64,000 nucleotides of DNA from Halodesulfovibrio spirochaetisodalis (GCF_001672295.1 NZ_JXMS01000013.1:23368-87367), one strand, 5' to 3'. Counted from the stretch's first letter, positions 17,494-27,154 are shown. The notes: generated by a model not told the origin, from the sequence alone. Numbers and translations are program-made.

Positions 17494-17633
17494 TCTGCCT
17501 CCACTTTTTGTGCTCTCCCTCTCAACGAATGCAACAAATCCCCCAATAATGTGGCAGGTAGGGGCATCAGATCGTACATGTAACTAAGCCGAAAAGAAGG
17601 ATTACATAGTATAATGAGATAACGATTTGACGT

Positions 17634-17647
17634 TTATACTAGTATAA
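17634..17647. repeat. 14-bp perfect palindrome
   Basis: TTATACTAGTATAA lies 12 bp past the stop of the response regulator gene and about 140 bp upstream of the membrane protein gene at 17493. It is a possible operator or a chance AT palindrome. Confidence 0.3.
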
Positions 17648-17658
17648 GCAATAAAATG

Positions 17659-19014
17659 CTACTCAAATCCATACCGTTTTAGCTTATTATGCAGAGTTGC
17701 GCGGGTAATTCCTAATTTTCTTGCAGTCTTACTCTTATTGTATTCACATTCTTCCAACGTTGCCAAAATGGCCTTACGCTCAAGTTCATCAAGAGACATC
17801 CCTGTTAATGCAGTAGCTTGCGCAGGCTGAATTGGTGCTTCATTGTCTTTTGAAGATAAGGACAACGGCAATTCACGGGTAGAGATATATTCTCCCATTG
17901 TCATTATGACAGCACGTTCAATAACATTTTCCAGTTCACGGACGTTCCCCGGCCATGCATAGCGGATAAGTGTATCCATCGCCTGAGGAGCAAGTCCTTT
18001 AATGTGCTTGCGGTTTTTGTTTGAATATTTTTTCATAAAATATTCAGCCAGCAAGGGAATATCACTCTGGCGCTCACGAAGAGCTGGCACACGAAGGGCT
18101 ATAACATTCAAGCGGTAATACAGATCTTCTCTGAAATTACCCTGTTCTACCTCTTCGGGTAAATCTCTGTTTGTAGCTGCAATGACTCGAACATCCACGT
18201 TTTCAACAGTGTCACTGCCGACACGCTGAACCTCACCCTGTTGCAGGGCACGGAGTAATTTAGGCTGCAACGAAACCGGAATTTCCCCAACTTCATCAAG
18301 AAAAAGGGTTCCTCCGTCAGCCTGTACAAAGCGACCTTCACGGCGCCTGTCTGCTCCAGTAAATGCTCCACGCTCGTGTCCGAACAACTCAGATTCAAGC
18401 AAGTTTTCACTTAATGCTGCACAGTTTATTGCCACAAAGGTTTCACCAGCGCGGCTACTGGCGTTATGAATAGCATTTGCCACCAGCTCCTTACCTGTTC
18501 CCGACTCACCAGTGATAAGTACAGACGCATCAGAAGGAGCAACGGTTGCAATGATCTGGCGAAGTTCTTTGATAACTTCGCTGTTCCCGACCATTCCCAT
18601 AGTATCCGGCTCCAGAATACTCCGTAATTCTTTATTCTCAGTCACAAGGCGGGTGTGATCCAGCATGCGCTCAAGCGTCAGTTTGAGCACATCAAAATCC
18701 AGCGGTTTAGTAAGATAGTCATATGCACCGATTTTAAGCGCCTTAACCGCAGTATCAACGGATGAAAACGCCGTCATAATCAGTACAGGTATGGAGGGAT
18801 TATACTCTTTAATACGCTCAAGAGCGGTTATGCCGTCCATTTTTACCATTCTGATATCCATCAGAATGGAGTCATATGACTGTTCCTGTACCATTGCCAC
18901 AGCTACATCACCATCATCAGCTTCAGCCACATCGTAGCCCCAGCCTTTGATAATGGTCTTAAGCATGGAGCGATGCGCCAGATCATCATCAACTATCAAT
19001 ATTTGTGCATTCAT
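17659..19014 (-). CDS. sigma-54-dependent response regulator (ZraR/AtoC type)
   Basis: 451 aa. Receiver domain at residues 1-120 with D9/D10, phospho-acceptor D53 (LMDIRM) and K103. AAA+ domain with Walker A GESGTGKE (169-176), the sigma-54-contacting GAFTGA loop (216-221) and Walker B GGTLFLDEVGEI. Fis-type helix-turn-helix at about 425-450. All the motifs needed to open sigma-54 promoters are present. It is translated from a TAATG junction with the kinase gene. Its likely target is the consensus sigma-54 promoter of the divergent ZraP-like gene (20997-21013). Confidence 0.93.
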   Translation of the reverse strand: MNAQILIVDDDLAHRSMLKTIIKGWGYDVAEADDGDVAVAMVQEQSYDSILMDIRMVKMDGITALERIKEYNPSIPVLIMTAFSSVDTAVKALKIGAYDYLTKPLDFDVLKLTLERMLDHTRLVTENKELRSILEPDTMGMVGNSEVIKELRQIIATVAPSDASVLITGESGTGKELVANAIHNASSRAGETFVAINCAALSENLLESELFGHERGAFTGADRRREGRFVQADGGTLFLDEVGEIPVSLQPKLLRALQQGEVQRVGSDTVENVDVRVIAATNRDLPEEVEQGNFREDLYYRLNVIALRVPALRERQSDIPLLAEYFMKKYSNKNRKHIKGLAPQAMDTLIRYAWPGNVRELENVIERAVIMTMGEYISTRELPLSLSSKDNEAPIQPAQATALTGMSLDELERKAILATLEECEYNKSKTARKLGITRATLHNKLKRYGFE

Positions 19015-20831
19015 TAGGCGTTTTCTCCCACCGGTGACACTGGAATTTCAATAACAAACTGAGCACCGACACCTTCTTTGGAGTGGACACGAATAGTGCC
19101 GCCATGTGCTTCCACTATTTTCAGGACAATGGACAACCCAAGTCCGGTGCCCTGACTTTTGGTTGTGTAGTACGGCTCAAAAATACGAGCGACATCTTCT
19201 TTGCTGATACCTTTACCAGTATCGGCAATGGCAAGCGTTACCTTTTCATCTGTATGTGACAGGTTCATAGACAGCTTACCGCCATCCGGCATCGCTTCAA
19301 GACTGTTCAGGCAAATATTCAGTACAGCCTGAGAAAGCCTGTCAGGGTCAACAAAGAGTTGCGGAATAGTTTCATCAGCCTGTAAATCCAACTCAATATT
19401 ATGCGATGCAGCGTCCTGTTTTATCAACCCGAAACAATGGGCAATCAGCGCATTCATATCTGTTTCGCTACGGCGCAGATCTGATGGTCTGGAAAGATTT
19501 ATGAGGTCGGTAATTACACGGTTTAACCGTTCCACTTCATGCACCATAATATTGGCTGCTTCTCTGTCTTCAGAGCCTTCATCAAAACGACTGCCGAAAT
19601 ACGTTGCATACCCTTTAATGGAGCTTAACGGATTACGGATTTCATGCGCTACACCCGCTGCAAGAGAGCCTACGGCTGCAAGTTTTTCTTTTCGCCGAAC
19701 CTCGGCCTCAAGCCTGCGCACCTCACGCAAATCGCGCAGCATGTAGACATATCCAATAGAAGTACCATCATCCAGCGTCACTGCTGAACCACTCACGCCT
19801 ACCGGAATAGCTTCACCCTGCTCCCCAAGGCATTCTACTTCCACTTCGGAAAGGGCTTCGTCCCCTGTCAATTCAACAAGACGCGCCACACATTCCGGTA
19901 AAACTTCCGAAGGCATGCTGCCGACCACCTTGCTGTCTTTAATATTCAACTGCTCAAGGGCGATATCATTCAGCAGTGCAATACGGCCTTCATCATCCGT
20001 CACAAGCAAGCCGTCCGGTAAGTTGTACATAACCTCATTGGCTAATGCCTCTGAACTTTGTAAACGCCTGCGGGACTGACGAGCTTTTTGTGCCCACGAT
20101 AGGGCAAGGAAGCCCGCAAGACCGATGAGCAGAATAAATACCGCATTTACCAGCGCGTGTTCTCTGTTCACCGTCTGGGCAGTAGCAAAGGTCTTTTCGT
20201 CCAGACCGATATAAATAACAGGTGCAGGGCCATCCTGCGGGAAGAGCTTACGACGGAACATATGCTCTTCTTTTGTGCATCCGATATCTCCCCTGCGCAT
20301 ATTCCGCATCATTCTGTGCATACCATGCATCATTCTTTGAGAAGAGGTACCGTCCCCGCGTTTAAACGGCGTAAAATCTCTATATACAACAAAAGCTTTA
20401 TGCTCTCCCTGCTCCATAATCCGCCATGATGTACTCTTGCCGGGCTTCAACTCTGCCAGCTGCTGCGGGGTAAATGCACGTGTTCCAACAACAGCAGGAT
20501 CGCTGTGGGCAATAATCATCCCGTTGGCATCTGTTGCCATAAGAAACAATATGCCGGACTGGCTGGACATTTCCTCAAGCATTGTCTGGAGCCTGAGCGC
20601 CCGTATGTTATGTCTTAGATCAGTGCGTGTACCGGCTTCCAGAGCTGTAATGATAGACGCACCTTTCTCTTCATAAAACGTCTCTAATTGACGATTTTCC
20701 TGATTAATACCCCGAATGGTCATAAGCGTAATGGCCAGTCCAAGGATAATAATGCCCCCGATAAGCACCCACAATGAGGTAGCAAATTGGGATCGCACTA
20801 CTTTTTTCTTACGAAGAATGGTCTCTTTCAT
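19014..20831 (-). CDS. sensor histidine kinase (ZraS type)
   Basis: 605 aa. TM1 at about 19-38 and TM2 at about 226-246 enclose a periplasmic sensor of about 185 residues. The sensor carries a Met/His/Cys cluster at 167-191 (MMHGMHRMMRNM, then C185 and H190). A PAS domain lies at about 262-370. The HisKA H-box has H396 (AHEIRNPLSSIKGY). The HATPase part shows N509, DTGKGI (537-542) and GTGLGLSI (561-568). It should phosphorylate the co-encoded regulator. The Met/His cluster suggests direct sensing of a soft metal such as Zn or Cu; that is inference. Confidence 0.92.
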   Translation of the reverse strand: MKETILRKKKVVRSQFATSLWVLIGGIIILGLAITLMTIRGINQENRQLETFYEEKGASIITALEAGTRTDLRHNIRALRLQTMLEEMSSQSGILFLMATDANGMIIAHSDPAVVGTRAFTPQQLAELKPGKSTSWRIMEQGEHKAFVVYRDFTPFKRGDGTSSQRMMHGMHRMMRNMRRGDIGCTKEEHMFRRKLFPQDGPAPVIYIGLDEKTFATAQTVNREHALVNAVFILLIGLAGFLALSWAQKARQSRRRLQSSEALANEVMYNLPDGLLVTDDEGRIALLNDIALEQLNIKDSKVVGSMPSEVLPECVARLVELTGDEALSEVEVECLGEQGEAIPVGVSGSAVTLDDGTSIGYVYMLRDLREVRRLEAEVRRKEKLAAVGSLAAGVAHEIRNPLSSIKGYATYFGSRFDEGSEDREAANIMVHEVERLNRVITDLINLSRPSDLRRSETDMNALIAHCFGLIKQDAASHNIELDLQADETIPQLFVDPDRLSQAVLNICLNSLEAMPDGGKLSMNLSHTDEKVTLAIADTGKGISKEDVARIFEPYYTTKSQGTGLGLSIVLKIVEAHGGTIRVHSKEGVGAQFVIEIPVSPVGENA

Positions 20832-20927
20832 AACAACCCTGTGTATTCTTTTTTTTCAGTGTAAAAAAAATGAACAACCAGCACAAAGCTTTCTGTCTAT
20901 ATTTTTTACACCTCTATTATTGCATAC

Positions 20928-20935
20928 GTTGCAAC
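20928..20935. promoter_or_regulatory. candidate activator site in divergent kinase/zraP region
   Basis: The palindrome GTTGCAAC, flanked by TGCAT (20921-20925) and ATGCA (20946-20950), lies about 50-75 bp upstream of the sigma-54 promoter. It is a plausible binding site for the adjacent sigma-54 activator and also faces the kinase operon. The same half-sites GTTGC/GCAAC occur inside the 3691-3730 palindrome. Confidence 0.3.
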
Positions 20936-20996
20936 AAAATTAATAATGCACCGTAACCTACTGTTTTATCGAAGTTAACACTTATCATCTGTAAGT

Positions 20997-21013
20997 TTGG
21001 CACACGCGTTGCT
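20997..21013 (+). promoter_or_regulatory. sigma-54 promoter of ZraP-like gene
   Basis: TTGGCACACGCGTTGCT has GG at 20999-21000, ten bases, then GC at 21011-21012, and matches the TGGCAC-N5-TTGCW consensus completely. Transcription should start near 21024, 47 bp before the ATG. Confidence 0.85.
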
Positions 21014-21070
21014 GTATACTAGCTAGCAAAACACGAACCATTACTTGATTTTTATACATAGGAGTTCCTT

Positions 21071-21604
21071 ATGCGATTTAAAGCATTAAAAATGTTTCTG
21101 GCAGTAGCATGTCTCATGACAGTAGCAACCACAGCTGCGTTGGCGGCTGGCCCAACATGGACAGATCTTTCCGAAGCACAGCAGCAGAAATACATGACTC
21201 TGCATGATGGCTTCATCAAGAAAACAACTCCGCTTCGCGACGCAATGTGGGCGAAACGAGTAGAACTTGAAGCCGTCATGAACAATGAAAATGTAGACGT
21301 AGAAAAAGTAAAAAATATCGTAACTGAAATTAATAAACTGCGTGCTGAAATGCGCACCGAGCGCGAAGCATTCGCAGCTACAGTAAAAAAAGAAGTAGGT
21401 ATTGAGCCACTTGCTAATCCACATCGCGGCAACAAAATGATGGGCGACTGCCCAATGGGCATGAAACGTGGTCACGGTGGTCACGGCATGCACCGCGGTA
21501 TGGGTGGAAAAGGCATGGGGCACGGTATGATGAAAGGCTGCGACAACATGATGCAGAACTCTGCACCAGCAGCACCGGCTCAGCCTGAAACACCAGCTAA
21601 ATAG
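21071..21604 (+). CDS. ZraP-like periplasmic metal-binding protein
   Basis: 177 aa. A signal peptide covers about residues 1-25 (cleavage after ALAA). The helical middle (residues about 30-110) has the CpxP/ZraP-type pattern WTDLSEAQQQKYMTLHDGF. A long Met/His/Gly/Cys-rich tail (residues about 122-165, including HGGHGMHRGMGG) is a likely metal site. ZraP is a periplasmic Zn-binding chaperone-like sensor accessory that represses ZraSR. The divergent placement, sigma-54 promoter and AGGAG ribosome site fit E. coli zraP-zraSR organisation. A Pro/Ala/Gln tail ends the protein. Confidence 0.88.
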   Translation: MRFKALKMFLAVACLMTVATTAALAAGPTWTDLSEAQQQKYMTLHDGFIKKTTPLRDAMWAKRVELEAVMNNENVDVEKVKNIVTEINKLRAEMRTEREAFAATVKKEVGIEPLANPHRGNKMMGDCPMGMKRGHGGHGMHRGMGGKGMGHGMMKGCDNMMQNSAPAAPAQPETPAK

Positions 21605-21906
21605 TAATTCCTACACACACGTTCCTCTCACTCAGACACAGTGTAACTTCACAACTCGTGGCAGCGGGTCCTTCACCTTAGGTGGAATTACACAGTACAT
21701 AAATTCGCTATTACCTGTCCGGTAATGTGAATAAAAAGGATAAGGCATCCTTTCTCCCCCACAGAAAAGCCCTGCACACCTCCTCAAGTGCGGGGCTTTT
21801 TCTCTGTTATTCAGCAAAATACCTTTTATCCCCGCCCAATAATTGAGCCCCCGATTCTGCGTAGTACAATACGTATGCAAAACACGAATAAACGCAGGGG
21901 GAGGTC
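21605..21906. other. intergenic region after ZraP-like gene
   Basis: 302 bp with a terminator near its right part (21765-21803). No gene or second sigma-54 promoter is visible. Confidence 0.4.
21765..21803 (+). terminator. terminator of ZraP-like gene
   Basis: AAAAGCCCTGCAC and GTGCGGGGCTTTTT form a stem with one G-T pair and a T5 tail. Confidence 0.85.
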
Positions 21907-22338
21907 ATGCATCAAAAGAATATTATGTGGCTTGCTGCAGTTACGCTGCTTCCCGTGCTTTTTGCACTTGCTGTACAATATGATGCCCGAAAAAACTCAG
22001 GAACTGTGTACGTCGAACAACCTACTCCCGCTCCGGTTTCATTTATTCTCAACACCGCTAACCCAGAGAAAGCCCAAACAACCTTCAGGCTAGCAAGCAA
22101 GCTATATGGAAAAGGAGTACATACAACAGTCTTTCTGGAAGGGGCAGGAGTATTGCTGGTGCATACTCCATTTGCAAAAGAAGCAGGGTATGAAGGAGAA
22201 ATTATTGTTTGTCCCGAGTGCCTGAAACTATACGGAATTGATAAACAGAAGCTTCCGGACAATGTATCAGCCATTACGACTGACATCTCAGCCGGAATGC
22301 ATACCCGAACAACAGATAGCTCTGCTGTTCCACAATAA
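21907..22338 (+). CDS. exported DsrE-like protein (first of pair)
   Basis: 143 aa. It has an N-terminal membrane/signal segment (residues 5-24) and then a short alpha/beta domain of DsrE/F type with a CPEC motif at 102-105 followed by LKLYGI, the position of the conserved active Cys in DsrE proteins. DsrE-family proteins handle persulfide sulfur in the cytoplasm; here the domain should lie outside the inner membrane, which is unusual. GGGGGAGG precedes the ATG. Nine bases separate it from the next gene, so they are co-transcribed. The family assignment is moderate. Confidence 0.55.
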   Translation: MHQKNIMWLAAVTLLPVLFALAVQYDARKNSGTVYVEQPTPAPVSFILNTANPEKAQTTFRLASKLYGKGVHTTVFLEGAGVLLVHTPFAKEAGYEGEIIVCPECLKLYGIDKQKLPDNVSAITTDISAGMHTRTTDSSAVPQ

Positions 22339-22347
22339 GAGAATTAT

Positions 22348-22959
22348 ATGCAGTTTTCACCAACCACACTGCTACGGGGCATACTTCTTTTTACCGCAAT
22401 ATGCTGCGTACGTATTCATCCTGCATATTCAGCAACACCGCTTCCGAGCCAGTTTTATTCACCGGAAGATACCTCTGCATTTACGTATCTTAACCAGATA
22501 ACCTTTGTTATTTCATCATCGAATCAATTAGGGCAGGCAGTCAGGACAACCCTTCTTGCCAACAAACGGCAGGCAGCCGGAATAGACACAGTACTGCTGT
22601 TTGAAAACTCAGCGGTAACACTGCCAATTTTGCAGGGAATTCCGCATGGAATTCTGACGACTTACTCTGGCAGACTCTATTGCTCACCACATAACACTCC
22701 ACCAAAGTGTCCTGTAAGCGTGGAAGACTATATTCCACCACTCATACCGGATGTACAGATTGCTAATGCAAAGGAAATTTATTTGCCGCTGCTGGAGAGG
22801 CTGCTTGTGGAACATGCACGCCTTGGAGGAAAGATAGCCCTATGTGCTTGCTGCAACAGGAAACCGGAAGAACGCATTATCTATCTGCCGAAACAGATTC
22901 CGCACGACAAACTGAAGCATCTTAAAAAGCAGATGAAGATAAAAGAAGGGGCGTATTAA
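22348..22959 (+). CDS. exported cysteine-rich DsrE-like protein (second of pair)
   Basis: 203 aa. A signal peptide covers about residues 1-29 (cleavage after AYSA). The mature part begins with a beta/alpha pattern (ITFVISSSNQLGQAVRTTLLA) like DsrE folds and has a CACC cluster (C166, C168, C169) where the upstream protein has CPEC. Two more Cys (112, 121) may form a disulfide. The C-terminus is Lys-rich. It was probably duplicated and diverged from, or paired with, the upstream gene. Function unknown; periplasmic thiol or sulfur chemistry is inference. Confidence 0.5.
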   Translation: MQFSPTTLLRGILLFTAICCVRIHPAYSATPLPSQFYSPEDTSAFTYLNQITFVISSSNQLGQAVRTTLLANKRQAAGIDTVLLFENSAVTLPILQGIPHGILTTYSGRLYCSPHNTPPKCPVSVEDYIPPLIPDVQIANAKEIYLPLLERLLVEHARLGGKIALCACCNRKPEERIIYLPKQIPHDKLKHLKKQMKIKEGAY

Positions 22960-23016
22960 ATATCAGAATGACTGAGGAAGGGGAGGACGAGGAGCATGCC
23001 CATAAACAGGAAGAGC

Positions 23017-24222
23017 CTAGTCATCCTCTTTGAATTTAAACAAGCTGCCGCGACAGATTGCCTTGTTGCCGAATTTATTACGTACAGCATCCAGCGCCTT
23101 ATCCAGCCGTCGCTGTTGTTCTGTGGCGCGAATAACACCCGAACAGCCATGCTGCATGTGATCGAGCATATTAAGCTGCTCCACACCACTGTTATCGTAA
23201 TTTGACAACCCCAGTCCTATGAGCCTAACCGGCTTCACCAAATCTATTGCATCCAATAAGTCTGCTGCAACCTGATAAATGACGTCTGTGGTGTTTGTCG
23301 GGTCTGGCAACGTTTTACTGCGTGTGAGCGACTGGAAATCAGAGTATTTTACTTTCAGGGTGATAGTTCGCCCTTTCAGACCATATTTACGCTGATTCTG
23401 GCCTACACGATCTGCATGACGCATGAGCCACTTTTTCAACAACGCCTTATCAAGCGTATCCTTATGCAGCGTGTTTTCTGCGCTCTCTGACTTTGCTTCA
23501 GTGGCTGTTTCAACCTCGCGATCATCTATCCCGCTTGCTCGCTGCCACAAAGCAATACCGCTTTTCCCGAAACGGCGCTCCCAGAACTCAGCAGAATATT
23601 CAAGCACCTGACCGCAAGTGGTCACACCAAGTTCATCCAGCTTGCTCACAAATTTTTTTCCAACACCCGGAATTTTGCGGACAGGTAACTCCGCTAAAAA
23701 ACTGGCTACCTCATTCTCAAAAATGGCATACAGCCCATTAGGCTTGTTATAGTCAGAGGCAATTTTTGCGAGGAACTTTACAGGAGCAATACCTATAGAG
23801 CAGGTCAGCCCCACTGAATCATAAATTCCTTTTTTCATACTCGTTGCCAGTTCCAGAGGGGAACCAAAAAGATGCTCTGTCCCTGTCGCATCAATGTATG
23901 CTTCATCAATCGAAGCTTTTTCAATGACCGGAGAATACGAGTGAAGGACGTCCATGACTTTGCGGGACAGTTCCAGATACCGGCCTCTGGTTGTAGCTGT
24001 GTATATTCCGTGCGGACACAGCTTGCGAGCCTGAACAATCGGCATGGCAGAGTGCACACCGTACTTGCGGGCTTCATATGAAGCTGCACATACAACACCG
24101 CGCTCACCGTATCCTCCAACAATAACGGGTTTTCCCCGCCATTCAGGATTATCTAGTTGCTCTACGGAAGCAAAAAAGGCGTCCATATCAAGGTGCATGA
24201 TGCAGCGTTTCATCCGCAACAT
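23017..24222 (-). CDS. dinB: DNA polymerase IV (Y-family)
   Basis: About 401 aa. The catalytic start RCIMHLDMDAFFASVEQ has the metal-binding Asp. ASIDEAYIDATG carries the second acidic pair. A helix-hairpin-helix (VRKIPGVGKKF) and little-finger domain follow. The family normally starts two or three residues before the D-M-D motif, so 24222 (or 24213) is preferred over the open-frame limit at 24258. It performs error-prone translesion synthesis. The C-terminal RGSLFKFKEDD lacks a perfect beta-clamp motif of the QLxLF type. No LexA box was recognised upstream. Confidence 0.93.
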   Translation of the reverse strand: MLRMKRCIMHLDMDAFFASVEQLDNPEWRGKPVIVGGYGERGVVCAASYEARKYGVHSAMPIVQARKLCPHGIYTATTRGRYLELSRKVMDVLHSYSPVIEKASIDEAYIDATGTEHLFGSPLELATSMKKGIYDSVGLTCSIGIAPVKFLAKIASDYNKPNGLYAIFENEVASFLAELPVRKIPGVGKKFVSKLDELGVTTCGQVLEYSAEFWERRFGKSGIALWQRASGIDDREVETATEAKSESAENTLHKDTLDKALLKKWLMRHADRVGQNQRKYGLKGRTITLKVKYSDFQSLTRSKTLPDPTNTTDVIYQVAADLLDAIDLVKPVRLIGLGLSNYDNSGVEQLNMLDHMQHGCSGVIRATEQQRRLDKALDAVRNKFGNKAICRGSLFKFKEDD

Positions 24223-24380
24223 ATAGCAGAATGCCTCAGCAGACTGAAGCTCTATCACCCTGCAACGTGTGTTAGTACAGTTTCACAGTAAGAGTATTTT
24301 TATTTCAGCAAGATAAGCAAAATTAATTTTTCTCTTTTCTTTTCATTTTTTTTACCATACTCTCTGACGGTTTAAACAAT

Positions 24381-24402
24381 GCCCCGTACCGTGGGGCTTT
24401 TC
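24381..24402 (+). terminator. hairpin in the kdsB leader, attenuator-like
   Basis: GCCCC...GGGGC with a short loop and TTTT sits about 50 bp before the kdsB start with no plus-strand gene ahead of it. A second small hairpin, CCCTGC/GCAGGG, follows at about 24422-24436, close to the ribosome site. Confidence 0.5.
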
Positions 24403-24450
24403 TGTGTCCAATCTACAAAATCCCTGCCGTGCAGGGAATTAGGTGCGCAT

Positions 24451-25200
24451 ATGGCTCTAACAGCTTCCTGCTTTGGTATTATTCCCGCCAGATACGATTC
24501 CACTCGTTTTCCCGGCAAACCGCTTGCCATTATCGAAGGTAAGCCCATGTTCTGGCATGTATATCAACGTGCCTGCTCATGCCCGGAATTCGACAAGGTT
24601 GTTCTGGCGACTGACGACGAACGTATTGCAGAAATGGCTCGCAAGCTTGACGTGGAATACGTAATGACCCGCAATGACCACCCCAGTGGTACAGACAGGG
24701 TCTATGAAGCTGCATGTCTGCTTGGTGCTGGTGAAGACGCTGTAATAGTCAATATTCAGGGTGATGAACCTGCACTCAACCCGATTATGCTCACCGAACT
24801 TGTTTCCCCTTTCTTAACAGACGGTAATGTACAGGTGGCCACGCTTGCACATCATATAAGCGCCGAGGAAGCCGCCAGTCCTGACAAAGTAAAAATTGTT
24901 CAGGCAAAAAATGGTGATGCACTTTACTTCTCCCGCGCATGCATACCGTTTGTACGTGAAGGTGATACAACAGTCGGATATCTTGGGCATATCGGCTTAT
25001 ACGCATTCCGTTTCGGAGTTTTAAAGCAGTTCACAAAATGGGAACAGTCAAGCTTAGAGCGTTTAGAACGACTTGAGCAACTGCGTCTTTTAGAGAATAA
25101 TGTTCCAATCAGAGTAGTATGCACTGAGCATAAGACACACGGTGTGGATCGTCCTGAAGATATAGACGTAATTTTAAAACTTTTACGGGAGAACGCCTGA
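24451..25200 (+). CDS. kdsB: CMP-KDO synthetase (3-deoxy-manno-octulosonate cytidylyltransferase)
   Basis: 249 aa. The start at 24451 is preferred because AGGTG lies just upstream and the family begins near [18 protein letters not shown]. Other motifs are [15 protein letters not shown] and [12 protein letters not shown]. It activates KDO with CTP for lipid A-core assembly, so the cell makes LPS. Its TGA overlaps the carA start (TGATG), so the two are translationally coupled although functionally unrelated. Confidence 0.95.
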   Translation: MALTASCFGIIPARYDSTRFPGKPLAIIEGKPMFWHVYQRACSCPEFDKVVLATDDERIAEMARKLDVEYVMTRNDHPSGTDRVYEAACLLGAGEDAVIVNIQGDEPALNPIMLTELVSPFLTDGNVQVATLAHHISAEEAASPDKVKIVQAKNGDALYFSRACIPFVREGDTTVGYLGHIGLYAFRFGVLKQFTKWEQSSLERLERLEQLRLLENNVPIRVVCTEHKTHGVDRPEDIDVILKLLRENA

Positions 25201-26324
25201 TGAAAGCCATTTTGGCACTTGAAGACGGCTTTGTACTTGAGGGTCGCTCATTCACCGGACCCGGTGAAACTGGCGGTGAGGTCATCTTCAACACTGGTAT
25301 GACCGGATATCAGGAAATTTTGACCGACCCTTCCTACGCTGGACAGATGGTATGTATGACATACCCGCTTATCGGTAACTACGGCGTAACTGAAGAGGAT
25401 ATTGAGTCAGGCGGAGTTCACGCTTCAGCACTTATCGTAAAAGAGTGCTGTAAAGTTCCTTCCAACTGGCGTTCTGTTGCTTCCTTGCCGGATTACCTCA
25501 AACGCAACGGTGTACTTGGTATTGAAGGTATTGATACCAGAGCACTCACAAGCCATATCCGCAAGAATGGCGCAATGCGTGCAATCATTTCTACTGAAGA
25601 ACTGAATGTAGAAAAGCTTGTTGAAAAAGCAAAAGCACTTCCGTCTATGGAAGGACTCAACCTTGTTAAAGACGTTGCACCAACACATGTATACCGATGG
25701 GATGGTGTTCGTCCGCAAAACGTCCGACTTGTAGACGGGGTATACAACTGGACTGGCAAAGGTCCAAAAGTTGTTGTATATGACTTTGGTATTAAATGGA
25801 ATATTTTACGGTTATTGCATGAACAGGGACTTGACTTATTAGTTGTTCCTCCGTCATTTACAGCAGAGCAGGTTACATTAACAGGTGCTGATGCCGTATT
25901 CTTATCCAACGGCCCTGGAGACCCTGCTACACTAAAAGACGAAATTGCCGAAATTACAAAGCTTTGTGACATGATGCCAGTCGGCGGTATCTGCCTTGGT
26001 CATCAGCTGCTTGGACACGCCTTGGGCGGTACAACATCCAAACTTAAATTCGGACATCATGGCTGTAACCATCCTGTTAAAGATTTGACAACCGGGCGCA
26101 TTGAGATTTCTTCGCAGAACCACGGTTTCTGTGTAGAACTGGATAGTGACGATGTTGAGATCACACACATTAACCTTAACGATGACACCGTTGAGGGCAT
26201 CGCACACAAAACTAAGAAAGTTATTTCTGTGCAGCACCATCCAGAAGCTTGTCCTGGGCCTAACGACAGTCACTACTTCTTTAAACGATTCAGTGACATG
26301 GTTAAGGAAGGTCTTAACAAGTAG
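25200..26324 (+). CDS. carA: carbamoyl-phosphate synthase small subunit
   Basis: 374 aa, full length. An N-terminal CPSase small-chain domain is followed by a class I glutamine amidotransferase domain with nucleophile Cys in [11 protein letters not shown] and the His/Glu pair in [11 protein letters not shown]. It feeds ammonia to CarB for pyrimidine and arginine synthesis. carB is not in this window. It overlaps kdsB by one base and is followed after 29 bp by the TPR gene. Confidence 0.97.
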   Translation: MKAILALEDGFVLEGRSFTGPGETGGEVIFNTGMTGYQEILTDPSYAGQMVCMTYPLIGNYGVTEEDIESGGVHASALIVKECCKVPSNWRSVASLPDYLKRNGVLGIEGIDTRALTSHIRKNGAMRAIISTEELNVEKLVEKAKALPSMEGLNLVKDVAPTHVYRWDGVRPQNVRLVDGVYNWTGKGPKVVVYDFGIKWNILRLLHEQGLDLLVVPPSFTAEQVTLTGADAVFLSNGPGDPATLKDEIAEITKLCDMMPVGGICLGHQLLGHALGGTTSKLKFGHHGCNHPVKDLTTGRIEISSQNHGFCVELDSDDVEITHINLNDDTVEGIAHKTKKVISVQHHPEACPGPNDSHYFFKRFSDMVKEGLNK

Positions 26325-26353
26325 CTTCTTTATGCTTCCCGAAGGGGGTTTGA

Positions 26354-27154
26354 ATGTCTGCTGAACTGACTAAAGCTCGTTCCCAGCTAAGCAACGTTCG
26401 CACGTACTTAAAGCAAGATAAGGTTCAAATGGCAGCACAGGCGCTGCACGACGGCCTTATCGCATACTTAAAGCACCCGCTTATGAAAGCCGAAAGGCAG
26501 GAGTTTGTGCGACTGCTTGAAGACAGTACTATGTACTTGTCTGCTGTACCCAAGCTGAAAGAGATTTTCCCGATTGTTCTTACCTATAAAGAAGGAAAAG
26601 AGCGCGAATTACTGGAAACAGTTAAGGAACTTCTCGTTGAGCTTCAGAAAAGTGTTACTGACGAAGCTCAGCAAATGCTTGAAGCACTGGAAAGACAAAA
26701 GCAGGCAGAACTGGAAAAGGGACAAGCGTTTCTAGACTCTGGTCAACACCAAAGCGCTGTTGCTGTTTTTAACTCTTTGCTCAACAGATTTTCTGAGGAT
26801 GCAGAGCTTAAAAGCGATATTGCTGAACGGTACATCCGTGCAGGGTTATACCATGAGGCCTATGAAAGACTTGCTGAAGCAATTGATCTTTCACCGGAAA
26901 ATATCCGCTACTACAACAGCATCGGTATGGCACTGCGCAAACTCGGCAAATTCAAAGTTGCTGAAAAGTACTTTGCAAAAGCTGTACGCGTAGCAGGCAA
27001 GGATCCGCACTTATTCTTTAACCTCGGTCGCGTATATGTAGACTGGGAAAAATGGGATAAATGTGCAAAATCCGCTCTCATGGCGCTTAAGCTTGATCCG
27101 GAATTCAAAGAAGCTGAAAAAATGCTCGCCTTTGCCAAAAAACGCCTTGCATAA
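26354..27154 (+). CDS. TPR-repeat protein
   Basis: 266 aa, soluble. The N-terminal half is a charged helical region (residues about 1-125). The second half has about three tetratricopeptide repeats (AERYIRAGLYHEAYERLAEAI, then units beginning YYNSIGMALRKLG and LFFNLGRVYVDWE). It is probably a scaffold for protein contacts; partner unknown. It is the third gene of the kdsB-carA unit, with GAAGGGGG before the ATG and a terminator 48 bp after. Confidence 0.75.
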   Translation: MSAELTKARSQLSNVRTYLKQDKVQMAAQALHDGLIAYLKHPLMKAERQEFVRLLEDSTMYLSAVPKLKEIFPIVLTYKEGKERELLETVKELLVELQKSVTDEAQQMLEALERQKQAELEKGQAFLDSGQHQSAVAVFNSLLNRFSEDAELKSDIAERYIRAGLYHEAYERLAEAIDLSPENIRYYNSIGMALRKLGKFKVAEKYFAKAVRVAGKDPHLFFNLGRVYVDWEKWDKCAKSALMALKLDPEFKEAEKMLAFAKKRLA

